A stretch of 5,922 nt of DNA from Xanthobacteraceae bacterium. Its GTDB lineage: Bacteria; Pseudomonadota; Alphaproteobacteria; Rhizobiales; Xanthobacteraceae. The stretch is taken from NCBI GenBank assembly GCA_030043335.1, contig JASHXX010000120.1, positions 1 through 5,922 on the forward strand, given 5' to 3'. The notes beneath the pieces were generated by a model that was not told where the DNA came from, ran no database searches, and saw only the letters and a list, made by a program, of their open reading frames with translations. Shown here in pieces: positions 1 to 5,922 of the stretch; positions within the stretch are counted from its first letter, which is position 1, and the number at the start of each line of letters is the position of its first letter. Position numbers and translations under genes: made by a program.

Positions 1-2
1 AC

Positions 3-875
3 GCCGTCGCCTGCGCGCAGTATCACTACCTCTCGAACCAGGTCGGTGGCGTGAGGGTCGAATATGTCTATGAGAGTGATCGCAAGGCCTGGATCCGTTA
101 TCCGCCGCCGCGCTGGATCTGGTCGGGCACCGCGGTCTGCGGCATTCCGAGCGAGGTCTCACGCGCGATGCTCAGAGGCTGGCACGCCAACAATGGCGTC
201 GTGCTCGGAAATCCGCGGCTCGGCTTCGTCTGCACCGGCCAGACGGTCGACGGCGCGCCCGGCCTCGAAGGCTACTACCGGGAATGGGACCGCGACCTCG
301 CTGCGGAGGAACGGCTGCAGTTCGCTCGCGGCGAGGAATGCCCGCCATTTCGCGCCGAAGCCGCGCCGCGCCTTGCCGCCGCGACCTGGCCCGAGGCGCG
401 GCTCAAGAAAGTGCTGCGCAATTACGCTATGGACTATGTCACCTCGATCGTTCCCGAGGTGATCGCGGTGCTCGGGCCCGGCGAAGGCGGCTCGATCGCC
501 GCGATCGCGGCGCGCCAGATCGGCATGCAGACGTTCGACGAGACCGCCGCGCTGCTCGGCGGCGTTGCCGCGGGCGCGGCCGGATTTGCGGCGTATCTGG
601 TGCGGCTCGCGCGGGCCCAGGGGGACGACGCCGCGTTGCGCGGCGACGACGCCTGCACGATGCAACAGACCACATGGCGCTTGATGGAGGAGCGCAACAA
701 TCTTCCGCCCGCGGTGTTCGATGCCTGGAACGAACTATGGGTCGGCGCCGCGCTCGCCCACGACCGTTGGCTGGAGCTCGATGTCACTCGTCGCCGCGAC
801 CGCGGCGATCCGGTTTGGGAATGGCGCGTCGCGCGGCGGCTGCATCCGAGGAAGCCGCCCGCGCTTGCCGGGTGA
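3..875 (+). CDS. Unrecognised protein, 5'-truncated at window edge; faint resemblance to ATC-hydrolase-like family
   Basis: The frame is open from base 3 to a TGA at 873-875 (290 residues visible). A GTG at 51 could be a start, but no well-placed ribosome binding site precedes it and the 16 codons upstream read as ordinary protein, so the gene most likely begins outside the window. The N-terminal half is rich in Trp, Tyr and Gly and has a GWHANNG segment followed by NPRLGFVCT and GLEGYY. The C-terminal half is mostly helical, with an Ala/Gly-rich hydrophobic stretch around visible residues 184-203 and the ending GDPVWEWRVARR. No signal peptide can be judged because the start is missing. The order NPxLGF..C, then a late GD..x.WR element, loosely recalls the L-2-amino-thiazoline-4-carboxylic acid hydrolase family, but the usual Cys near the end appears to be Trp here, so this is only a weak guess. 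The same-strand CoA transferase begins 44 bases downstream, so the two are probably co-transcribed and may share a catabolic pathway. Coding is well supported; function is unknown. Confidence 0.8.
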   Translation, partial: AVACAQYHYLSNQVGGVRVEYVYESDRKAWIRYPPPRWIWSGTAVCGIPSEVSRAMLRGWHANNGVVLGNPRLGFVCTGQTVDGAPGLEGYYREWDRDLAAEERLQFARGEECPPFRAEAAPRLAAATWPEARLKKVLRNYAMDYVTSIVPEVIAVLGPGEGGSIAAIAARQIGMQTFDETAALLGGVAAGAAGFAAYLVRLARAQGDDAALRGDDACTMQQTTWRLMEERNNLPPAVFDAWNELWVGAALAHDRWLELDVTRRRDRGDPVWEWRVARRLHPRKPPALAG

Positions 876-903
876 CGCCGGCTCATGGAATCGTGCGGCG
901 ATC

Positions 904-912
904 AGGGAGGAA
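904..912 (+). promoter_or_regulatory. Strong ribosome binding site fixing the GTG start of the CoA transferase
   Basis: AGGGAGGAA contains a GGAGG core (906-910) placed 9 bases before the GTG at 920. This decides the start. The same frame is open upstream back to 284 or beyond, but that stretch is Arg-rich low-quality protein lying in another frame of the preceding gene. From the GTG onward the protein matches the family's N terminus. Confidence 0.8.
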
Positions 913-919
913 TTTTCGC

Positions 920-2131
920 GTGAGCACACCAGGCGTTTTCTCCGGGCTCAAGGTGCTCGATGCGGCGAGCTTCATCGCCGCGCCCGCGGCCGCCACCATC
1001 ATGGCCGATTTCGGCGCCGAGGTGATCAAGATCGAACCGACCGGCGCCGGCGATGCCTACCGCAATCTTTCCTTCCAGCCGGGTATGCCGGTCAGCGACA
1101 CCGACTATTGCTGGACCGTCGACGACCGCAACAAGCGCAGCCTCGCGCTCGATCTTAAGCGGCGCGAGGCGCAAAAAATCGTCCACGATCTCGTCCTCGG
1201 CGCCGACGTGTTCATCACCAACTATCCACCGCCGGCCCGGCGCCGGCTCGGCATCGCCTACGACCAGCTCTCCCATCTCAATGAACGCCTGATCTATGCC
1301 TCGCTCACCGCCTATGGCGAGCGCGGCGCCGAGGCCAACAAGCCGGGATTTGATTCGACAGCGTGGTGGGCGCGCTCGGGCCTGATGGACCAGGTGCGGC
1401 CGGATGCAAAGAGCCTGCCGGCGCGATCGGTTCCCGGCATGGGTGATCATCCGACCGCGCTTGCGCTCTTCGGCGCCATCGTCACCGCGTTGTTCCAGCG
1501 CGAGCGCACCGGCAAGGGCGCGCATGTCGGGTCTTCGCTGTTGGCGAACGGCGCCTGGGCCAGTGCCTGCTTCATCCAGGCGGGCCTCGACGGCGCCAAG
1601 TTTATACCGCGGCCGCCGCGCAGCGAAGCGCTCAATGCGCTCTCGAACCATTATCGCTGCCGCGACGACCGCTGGCTGCTCCTCGCCATCGGCGTCGCCC
1701 AGGACCCGAGGCTCTGGCCGGTCTTTGCCGAGACCGTCGGCCGGCCGCAGCTCGCCCACGACCTGCGCTTCATCGACCGGCCGGCGCGATTCAAGAATGC
1801 GCAGGCTCTGATCGCGCTGCTCGATGAGATTTTTCTGGAGCGCGATGCGCAGGACTGGATGCATCGTCTCGAGGCCAAAGGCTTTGTGGTGGCGGTGGTC
1901 GCCCGGCCGGGCGACGCGCTGCACGACCGGCAGATGCGGGAAAACGGCGTGATCGTGCCGTTGAGCGGCGGCGGCTTTACCGTCAGCAGCCCGATGTGGA
2001 TCGCCGGCGCGCAGAAAGCGCAGGCGACGCCGGCGCCGAAGGTCGGCGAGCACAGCGACGCGATCTTACGTGAGCAGGGCGCGAGCGATGACGAGATCAC
2101 GCAACTCCGGGCGCAAGGAATTATTTGCTAA
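920..2131 (+). CDS. CaiB/BaiF family (family III) CoA transferase, FldA-like subgroup
   Basis: This 403-aa protein (GTG start, TAA stop) should move CoA from one acyl-CoA to a free carboxylic acid in the cytoplasm through an aspartyl-CoA thioester. The family N terminus is clear: FSGLKVLD (7-14), FIAAPAA (18-24), then ADFGAEVIKIEP (29-40) and NKRSLALDLK (71-80). The expected catalytic Asp is D176 in VPGMGDHPTA (171-180), followed by the family's AL..R..TGKGAHV segment (190-203). Two features argue against the related alpha-methylacyl-CoA racemases: the position where racemases carry His in AGHD reads GFD (D145), and there is no GDFGGGG motif. The Gly-rich loop typical of formyl-CoA transferase is also not seen. 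FIAAPAA, PGFDxTAxxAR and VPGxGDH recall the phenyllactate/cinnamoyl-CoA transferase FldA of Clostridium sporogenes, so a 2-hydroxy or 2-enoic acid substrate is possible, but substrate cannot be read from sequence. Length is normal (about 400 aa). It is probably co-transcribed with the gene 44 bases upstream. The family call is firm; the substrate is open. Confidence 0.95.
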   Translation: MSTPGVFSGLKVLDAASFIAAPAAATIMADFGAEVIKIEPTGAGDAYRNLSFQPGMPVSDTDYCWTVDDRNKRSLALDLKRREAQKIVHDLVLGADVFITNYPPPARRRLGIAYDQLSHLNERLIYASLTAYGERGAEANKPGFDSTAWWARSGLMDQVRPDAKSLPARSVPGMGDHPTALALFGAIVTALFQRERTGKGAHVGSSLLANGAWASACFIQAGLDGAKFIPRPPRSEALNALSNHYRCRDDRWLLLAIGVAQDPRLWPVFAETVGRPQLAHDLRFIDRPARFKNAQALIALLDEIFLERDAQDWMHRLEAKGFVVAVVARPGDALHDRQMRENGVIVPLSGGGFTVSSPMWIAGAQKAQATPAPKVGEHSDAILREQGASDDEITQLRAQGIIC

Positions 2132-2196
2132 AATATGCGAACTAGTCGCCGGAAGCGTTGGCCGGCCGGGTTTGGCTACCCTTCAATCGGCAGCAA

Positions 2197-3390
2197 ATGC
2201 CTCACGACGCATTCATCAGCTACTCGACCCACGACAAGGCGGCGGCGGACGCCACCTGCGCCGCGCTCGAGGCGTCGGGGATTCGCTGCTGGATCGCGCC
2301 GCGCGACATCATGCCGGGCGCGGAGTGGGGCGAAGCGATCATCGACGACATCAACCAGTGCCGGGTGGTAATCCTGATCTTTTCGGCGAACGCCAACGAG
2401 TCGCCGCAGATCCGGCGCGAAATCGAGCGCGCCGTCAACAAAGGGGTGCCGATCATCCCGCTGCGCATCCAGGACATCGCGCCGACGCGCTCGCTCGAAT
2501 ATTTCATCGGCACGGTGCATTGGCTCGATGCGCTCACACCTCCCCTGGAGTCGCATCTGCGCCGGCTCGTCGAAACCGTAAAAGCCCTGCTGCAGATCGA
2601 TCCGACGCCGCCGCGGCTTGCCTCGCCGGGTATCGTTTCGGGCGCTACGGCGCCGCGGATCGCAGCCAACGGGCGGACCGTGCTCGCGGTTACGCTGGCG
2701 GGTCTCGGATTGGTCGCGGCAACGGCTGGAATCTGGTGGTTCGTCGCGGCCAAGACCCCGCAGCCGCAAGCCGCCGTGCCACCGCCGCCGCAGGCCGCCT
2801 TGACGCCGCAGCCTCCCGCTCAGGCCATCAAGCCAAGCGTCGATCCGGTGCTGGTCGGGACCCTCGCGCACGACAGCGTCATCGACGACTACGATTGGCG
2901 TTTCGTCTATTCGATCGCGGCGGCTGGCACCTACCGCCTGGTAACAACGGTGCAGGAGGACGGCACCTACCAATCCGGCAATGGCCGATACCGCACCATC
3001 AACAAGCGCGGCCGCGTGCGCAGCGGGACTTACCGCGCCGTCGGCAACGGAGCGATCGAGGTCAAGGGCGCAACCGGCGCGGCGATATTCTACCCAACCC
3101 AGTCGACCGGCCCACTCGATCAGGCCAATCCGGTCATGCTTGGAACCTGGCGCGCCACGACCGTGCAGAGCGGCGTGACCTGGACGCTGACCATCGAGAA
3201 CCGTCCCGACGGCACCTACCACTATGAGGCGCGGGCCGAGGACAACGGTACCTGCGCCGCGTCCGATCAGCATTGGCGGTCGACTTCAGCCGTTACCGGC
3301 CAATCCAATGCGGGTACTTATCGCGTCGTCGATGCGCGCGATGTCGAAATCACCGGAAGCGGCGGCGCGGTCACCTGGCAAGGACAATAG
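2197..3390 (+). CDS. Membrane-anchored TIR-domain protein with duplicated C-terminal beta module
   Basis: 397 aa from the ATG at 2197. That start is chosen because the TIR fold begins at once (HDAFISYSTHDK, residues 3-14). A TTG at 2158 would add 13 residues of no evident value, and neither start has a good ribosome binding site. Order: TIR domain of the bacterial TIR_2 type (about 1-132) with WIAPRDIMPG (32-41), WGEAI (44-48), VVILIFSANANESPQ (57-71), then REIERAVNKGVPIIPLRI (74-91) and HWLDA (108-112). E75 is the residue I would align with the catalytic Glu of NAD-cleaving TIR domains such as SARM1. A single membrane helix spans about 161-185, with Arg on its N-terminal side (R154, R160), favouring a cytoplasmic TIR. 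A Pro/Gln/Ala linker follows (188-215), then two beta-rich modules (about 219-300 and 314-396) predicted to be outside the cytoplasm. In many bacteria this TIR subtype is fused to varied C-terminal sensor or enzyme modules. Likely roles are signalling or NAD+ cleavage on receipt of an envelope signal; this is inference. It starts 65 bases after the CoA transferase, with no evident functional link. Confidence 0.92.
   Translation: MPHDAFISYSTHDKAAADATCAALEASGIRCWIAPRDIMPGAEWGEAIIDDINQCRVVILIFSANANESPQIRREIERAVNKGVPIIPLRIQDIAPTRSLEYFIGTVHWLDALTPPLESHLRRLVETVKALLQIDPTPPRLASPGIVSGATAPRIAANGRTVLAVTLAGLGLVAATAGIWWFVAAKTPQPQAAVPPPPQAALTPQPPAQAIKPSVDPVLVGTLAHDSVIDDYDWRFVYSIAAAGTYRLVTTVQEDGTYQSGNGRYRTINKRGRVRSGTYRAVGNGAIEVKGATGAAIFYPTQSTGPLDQANPVMLGTWRATTVQSGVTWTLTIENRPDGTYHYEARAEDNGTCAASDQHWRSTSAVTGQSNAGTYRVVDARDVEITGSGGAVTWQGQ
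2851..3384 (+). repeat. Tandem protein-level duplication in the C-terminal region of the TIR protein
   Basis: Two modules of about 82 residues can be aligned by eye: residues 219-300 (bases 2851-3096) and 314-396 (bases 3136-3384). Shared landmarks occur in the same order and at nearly the same spacing: (V/L)GT at 220-222 and 315-317, a Trp at 234 and 329, (A/D)GTY at 244-247 and 338-341, an acidic-then-GT element (EDGT 254-257; EDNGT 348-352), (S/A)GTYR at 276-280 and 372-376, then (I/V)E(V/I) and (T/S)G.A(A/V) near the end of each copy. Regular GTY/GTW turns and alternating hydrophobics suggest beta strands, perhaps a small lipocalin-like barrel. The DNA copies are diverged, so the duplication is old. 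The fold assignment is a guess. Confidence 0.6.
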
Positions 3391-3451
3391 CCCCACGCGC
3401 CGGCGCGCACCCGTCCGCGGTCATGCCCGCCGGCAAAACATTCGCCGACGA

Positions 3452-5922
3452 TCACTCTGCCGCGACAGTCGCCTTCGCCGCGATCTGGTCGCTCACGAGC
3501 TTCTGCAGCGCCTGCAGGTCGGGCTTGCCCGAGCCGAGGAGCGGCAGCTTGTCGACCACGATGAGCTCGGCGGGGAACATCAACTCGGACGCGTGCTGGC
3601 TGCGGGCGTAGGCCTGGAAATCGGCGCGCGTGGCGGCGTGCTTGTCGGTGACGAGAATGAGCCGCTCGCCCTTGCGCGCGTCGGGGACCGCGACGACCGC
3701 GGAGTTGTAGTTCGGCCACAGCTCGGCCGCGAGCATCTCGACCGCGGCGAGCGAAACCATCTCGCCGCCGACTTTGGCGAAGCGCTTGGCGCGGCCCTTG
3801 ATGGCGATAAAGCCTTGCTCGTCGATGGTGACGACGTCGCCGGTATCGTACCAGCCGTTCGGCGGCGGTTCGAGCACGCCGGGACGCTCGGAGCGCAGAT
3901 AGCCGAGCATGACGTTCGGGCCGCGCACGAACAGCCGGCCGCCCTCCTCGACGCCCGGCACCTTCTCCAGGCGTGCCTCGACGCCCGGCAGCAGGCGGCC
4001 AACGGTGCCGAACTTGTTGAACATCGGAGTGTTGAGCGCCAGCACCGGCGAGGTCTCGGTCACGCCGTAGCCTTCGAGAATGCGCATGCCGAACTTCTCC
4101 AGATAGACGCGGCGGGTAGTTTCCTTGATCGGCTCGGCGCCGGCGACGATGTAGCGCAGCGAACGGAAGTCGTACGGGTTGGCCATGCGCGCATAGCCGG
4201 TGAGGAAGGTGTCGGTACCGAACAAATAGGTGGCGCAGATGCCGTAGACCAATTCCGGCACGGTGCGGTAGTGCAGCGGCGAGGGATAGAGGAAGGTCGG
4301 CACGCCGGAAATGAGCGGCAGCACAATGCCGCCCATGAAGCCAAACGAGTGAAACGTGGGCAGTGCCATGAACAACCGATCGTCGCGGCCGAAATCGATG
4401 CGGGCTTCGACTTGGGCGACGTTGGCCAAAACGTTGCGATGGGAAAGAACCACGCCCTTGGGCGTGCCTTCGGTGCCGGACGTGAACAGGATCGCGGCCC
4501 AATCGTCAGGCTTGCGCGCGACCAGCGGCTTTTTCGCCCGCAACGCGCCACGCAGCTTGTCGGCAAAGCTTACCGTCTTGCGGATGTCTTCGAGGTAGAC
4601 GAGGCGAACCTGCTTCTCGAGCTGGGCGACGAGCTTCTCGAGTCTTGCCTTCTCGACGAACGCGCGCGCGGTGAGGATGGTGTCGACTTGCGCCGAGCGG
4701 CAGGCGCCGAGGACGTTGGCGGCGCCGGCGCTGAAGTTGATCATCGCCGGAACGCGCCCGCCGGAAAGCAGCGAGAGCACGGTCACGACCGCGCCGTTCG
4801 AGGTCGGCAGCATGACGCCGACGGCGCGTCCCTCGGGGGCTAGCGGCATCAACTTGGCGCCGAGAATGGCGGTCGCCTGCAGGAGCCGCTTATAGGTCAG
4901 CCGGCCGCTGACCGGATCCTCGATCGCCAGCCACCCGCCGCCATTGACCTTGGCCGCCTCGATGACCGCTTCGACGATGGTGCGGTCGGTCGAGGTGGTG
5001 CGGAAGATCAGGTCGGACATCACGTCGTAGAGCGCGGCGCCAGCGGCGAGGCGCCGCTTTCGCCCGACAAGCTGCGGATCGACCTTGAGCTTCACCGGCT
5101 CGAGGATCGTTACTTTGATCTTCGGGAACAACCGGCGGCGCACCTGCGTCTTCTTCAGCCGGCTGAAGATGGTCCGTTCCGGCCCGTCGATGCGCACCGG
5201 CACCACCATCGCCTCCGACTTGTCGGCGATCATCGCGGCGCCGTCATAGACCTTCATCAGCCGGCCGGTGATGGTGATGCGGCCTTCGGGAAAGATCACC
5301 AGCGAATCGCCGGCGCGCACCGCATTGATGATGGTGCGCAGCGCCATCGGCTTGAGCGGGTCGAGCGCCATGGTGCGCACGAATCTGAGGAACGGCTGGA
5401 TCCACCAGCGTTGCGACATCGCAACATCGATGGCGAACACTGGGCGCTTCGGCAGGATGGCGGTGGCGAGCGGCGGATCGAGGAAGCTCACATGGTTGAG
5501 CGCGATAATGGCGTTGGGGCCGGCCTTGGTGATGTTCTCCAGGCCCTTGACCTCGAGGTGGAAGAAGGCGCGGAACACGATCGAGAGGAAATCATTGAGC
5601 CAGCCCACCGGCATGGTGCGGCCGATGACGACCGCGACGACAAGATTGGCGACGCCGAGGAGCGCGAACAGCACCGCCGCGTCGAGCCCGAGCTTCTGCA
5701 GCACGGCGAGGATGATCGCGCCGACGACCATGAAGGCGGCGTTGAGCACGTTGACCGCGGCGACGACGCGGGCGCGGCGGTCAGCGCCGGCCCAGGCCTG
5801 CACCGCCGAGAAGCTTGGCACGATGAAGAGGCCGCCGGCGATCGCGAGCCCGGCGAGGTCGATGGCGATGTGGATGCTGTAGCGGGTGGCGAAATACTCG
5901 GCGATGCCGAGCGGTTGCGCCG
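3452..5922 (-). CDS. aas: Fused LplT-like transporter / PlsC-type acyltransferase / acyl-ACP synthetase (Aas type), 5' end outside window
   Basis: 822 residues are visible, ending at TGA (3454-3452). The frame stays open to the right edge; the GTG at 5821 is internal, since the 33 codons before it continue a membrane segment ending in GGLFIVP, as in MFS transporters. Visible residues 1 to about 103 hold three hydrophobic helices (about 16-34, 54-74, 79-100), the end of an LplT-like lysophospholipid flippase. Residues about 105-285 are a PlsC-type acyltransferase with the HX4D motif NHVSFLD (H143, D148), FPEGR (210-214) and VPV (240-242). Residues about 305-820 are an AMP-forming ligase: P-loop FTSGTEGTPKG (479-489), GYGVTET (617-623), YDTGD (691-695) and the C-terminal lysine K799 in GSGKPD. 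All catalytic motifs look intact. In the Aas/LplT pathway, lysophospholipid (2-acyl-GPE) is flipped inward and re-acylated with fatty acid activated on acyl carrier protein, at the inner membrane. E. coli uses two proteins (LplT about 400 aa, Aas 719 aa); here they are one chain, so roughly 300 N-terminal residues lie off-window. It converges on the TIR gene. Confidence 0.93.
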   Translation of the reverse strand, partial: AQPLGIAEYFATRYSIHIAIDLAGLAIAGGLFIVPSFSAVQAWAGADRRARVVAAVNVLNAAFMVVGAIILAVLQKLGLDAAVLFALLGVANLVVAVVIGRTMPVGWLNDFLSIVFRAFFHLEVKGLENITKAGPNAIIALNHVSFLDPPLATAILPKRPVFAIDVAMSQRWWIQPFLRFVRTMALDPLKPMALRTIINAVRAGDSLVIFPEGRITITGRLMKVYDGAAMIADKSEAMVVPVRIDGPERTIFSRLKKTQVRRRLFPKIKVTILEPVKLKVDPQLVGRKRRLAAGAALYDVMSDLIFRTTSTDRTIVEAVIEAAKVNGGGWLAIEDPVSGRLTYKRLLQATAILGAKLMPLAPEGRAVGVMLPTSNGAVVTVLSLLSGGRVPAMINFSAGAANVLGACRSAQVDTILTARAFVEKARLEKLVAQLEKQVRLVYLEDIRKTVSFADKLRGALRAKKPLVARKPDDWAAILFTSGTEGTPKGVVLSHRNVLANVAQVEARIDFGRDDRLFMALPTFHSFGFMGGIVLPLISGVPTFLYPSPLHYRTVPELVYGICATYLFGTDTFLTGYARMANPYDFRSLRYIVAGAEPIKETTRRVYLEKFGMRILEGYGVTETSPVLALNTPMFNKFGTVGRLLPGVEARLEKVPGVEEGGRLFVRGPNVMLGYLRSERPGVLEPPPNGWYDTGDVVTIDEQGFIAIKGRAKRFAKVGGEMVSLAAVEMLAAELWPNYNSAVVAVPDARKGERLILVTDKHAATRADFQAYARSQHASELMFPAELIVVDKLPLLGSGKPDLQALQKLVSDQIAAKATVAAE

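Noticed and set aside
284..919. In-frame 5' extension of the CoA transferase frame (212 extra codons)
   Set aside because: It overlaps the upstream gene in another frame, is extremely Arg/Ala-rich with no family similarity, and the strong ribosome binding site at 904-912 and the family N terminus both place the start at 920.
902..2053. 383-codon minus-strand open frame opposite the CoA transferase
   Set aside because: Arg/Ala/Gly-rich shadow of a clearly assigned gene, with no recognisable domain.
2117..2143. AT-rich patch with TAAAAT (2129-2134) before the TIR gene, considered as a promoter -10 element
   Set aside because: No matching -35 element is found at the right distance, and the patch overlaps the stop codon of the CoA transferase. 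It could be a promoter but cannot be supported from sequence alone.
2158..2196. TTG start adding 13 residues to the TIR protein
   Set aside because: The GGAAG before it is only 2 bases away, too close for a ribosome binding site, and the extra residues lie outside the TIR fold.
2070..3227. 385-codon plus-strand frame overlapping the TIR gene
   Set aside because: Its Arg-rich translation has no domain, whereas the overlapping frame encodes a well-conserved TIR domain.
2197..3390. TIR gene as part of a known anti-phage system (Thoeris, TIR-STING, TIR-Argonaute type)
   Set aside because: Neighbouring genes are metabolic, no partner effector or sensor of those systems is in the window, and the membrane-plus-beta-module layout does not match them.
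3396..3407. Perfect 12-base palindrome CGCGCCGGCGCG in the convergent gap, with GCCGGC repeated at 3429-3434, considered as a bidirectional terminator
   Set aside because: There is no loop in the palindrome and no T-tract on either strand, and such palindromes are expected by chance in DNA this GC-rich. The 61-base gap shows no convincing intrinsic terminator.
3224..4843. 539-codon plus-strand open frame opposite the acyltransferase/ligase gene
   Set aside because: It is a typical high-GC antisense shadow: charged, repetitive composition with no motif, overlapping both the TIR gene and a gene with intact catalytic motifs.

Overview
The window is very GC-rich and almost fully coding. Its proteins are rich in Ala, Arg and Gly, and long antisense shadow frames run opposite every gene. 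This base composition, the CaiB/BaiF CoA transferase and the fused MFS-acyltransferase-ligase protein suggest an alphaproteobacterium, probably Hyphomicrobiales (Bradyrhizobium/Rhodopseudomonas/Xanthobacteraceae-like). That placement is inferred from gene content and composition, not from a marker gene.

Layout: (1) 3-875, plus strand, is the 3' part of an unrecognised gene that runs off the left edge. (2) 920-2131, plus strand, is a complete family III (CaiB/BaiF) CoA transferase of 403 aa with a strong ribosome binding site and a GTG start. (3) 2197-3390, plus strand, is a 397-aa protein with an N-terminal TIR domain, one membrane helix, a Pro/Gln/Ala linker and two tandem copies of a beta-rich module. 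(4) 3452-5922, minus strand, is the 3' part (822 codons) of a large fusion protein: the end of an LplT-like MFS transporter, a PlsC-type acyltransferase and an Aas-type acyl-ACP synthetase. It converges on gene 3. All three gaps between genes are short (44, 65 and 61 bases). No RNA gene, insertion sequence, CRISPR array or attachment site was seen.

Genes 1 and 2 are 44 bases apart on the same strand and may form a small catabolic operon acting on an organic acid activated as a CoA thioester. The large minus-strand protein is a lysophospholipid uptake and re-acylation machine for membrane repair. The TIR protein has no obvious partner here. It is the least conventional item: a membrane-anchored TIR domain that may sense something outside the cytoplasm through a duplicated C-terminal module. 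None of the known TIR defence partners (Argonaute, STING, SLOG/Macro effectors) is within view, so calling it a defence system would be speculation.
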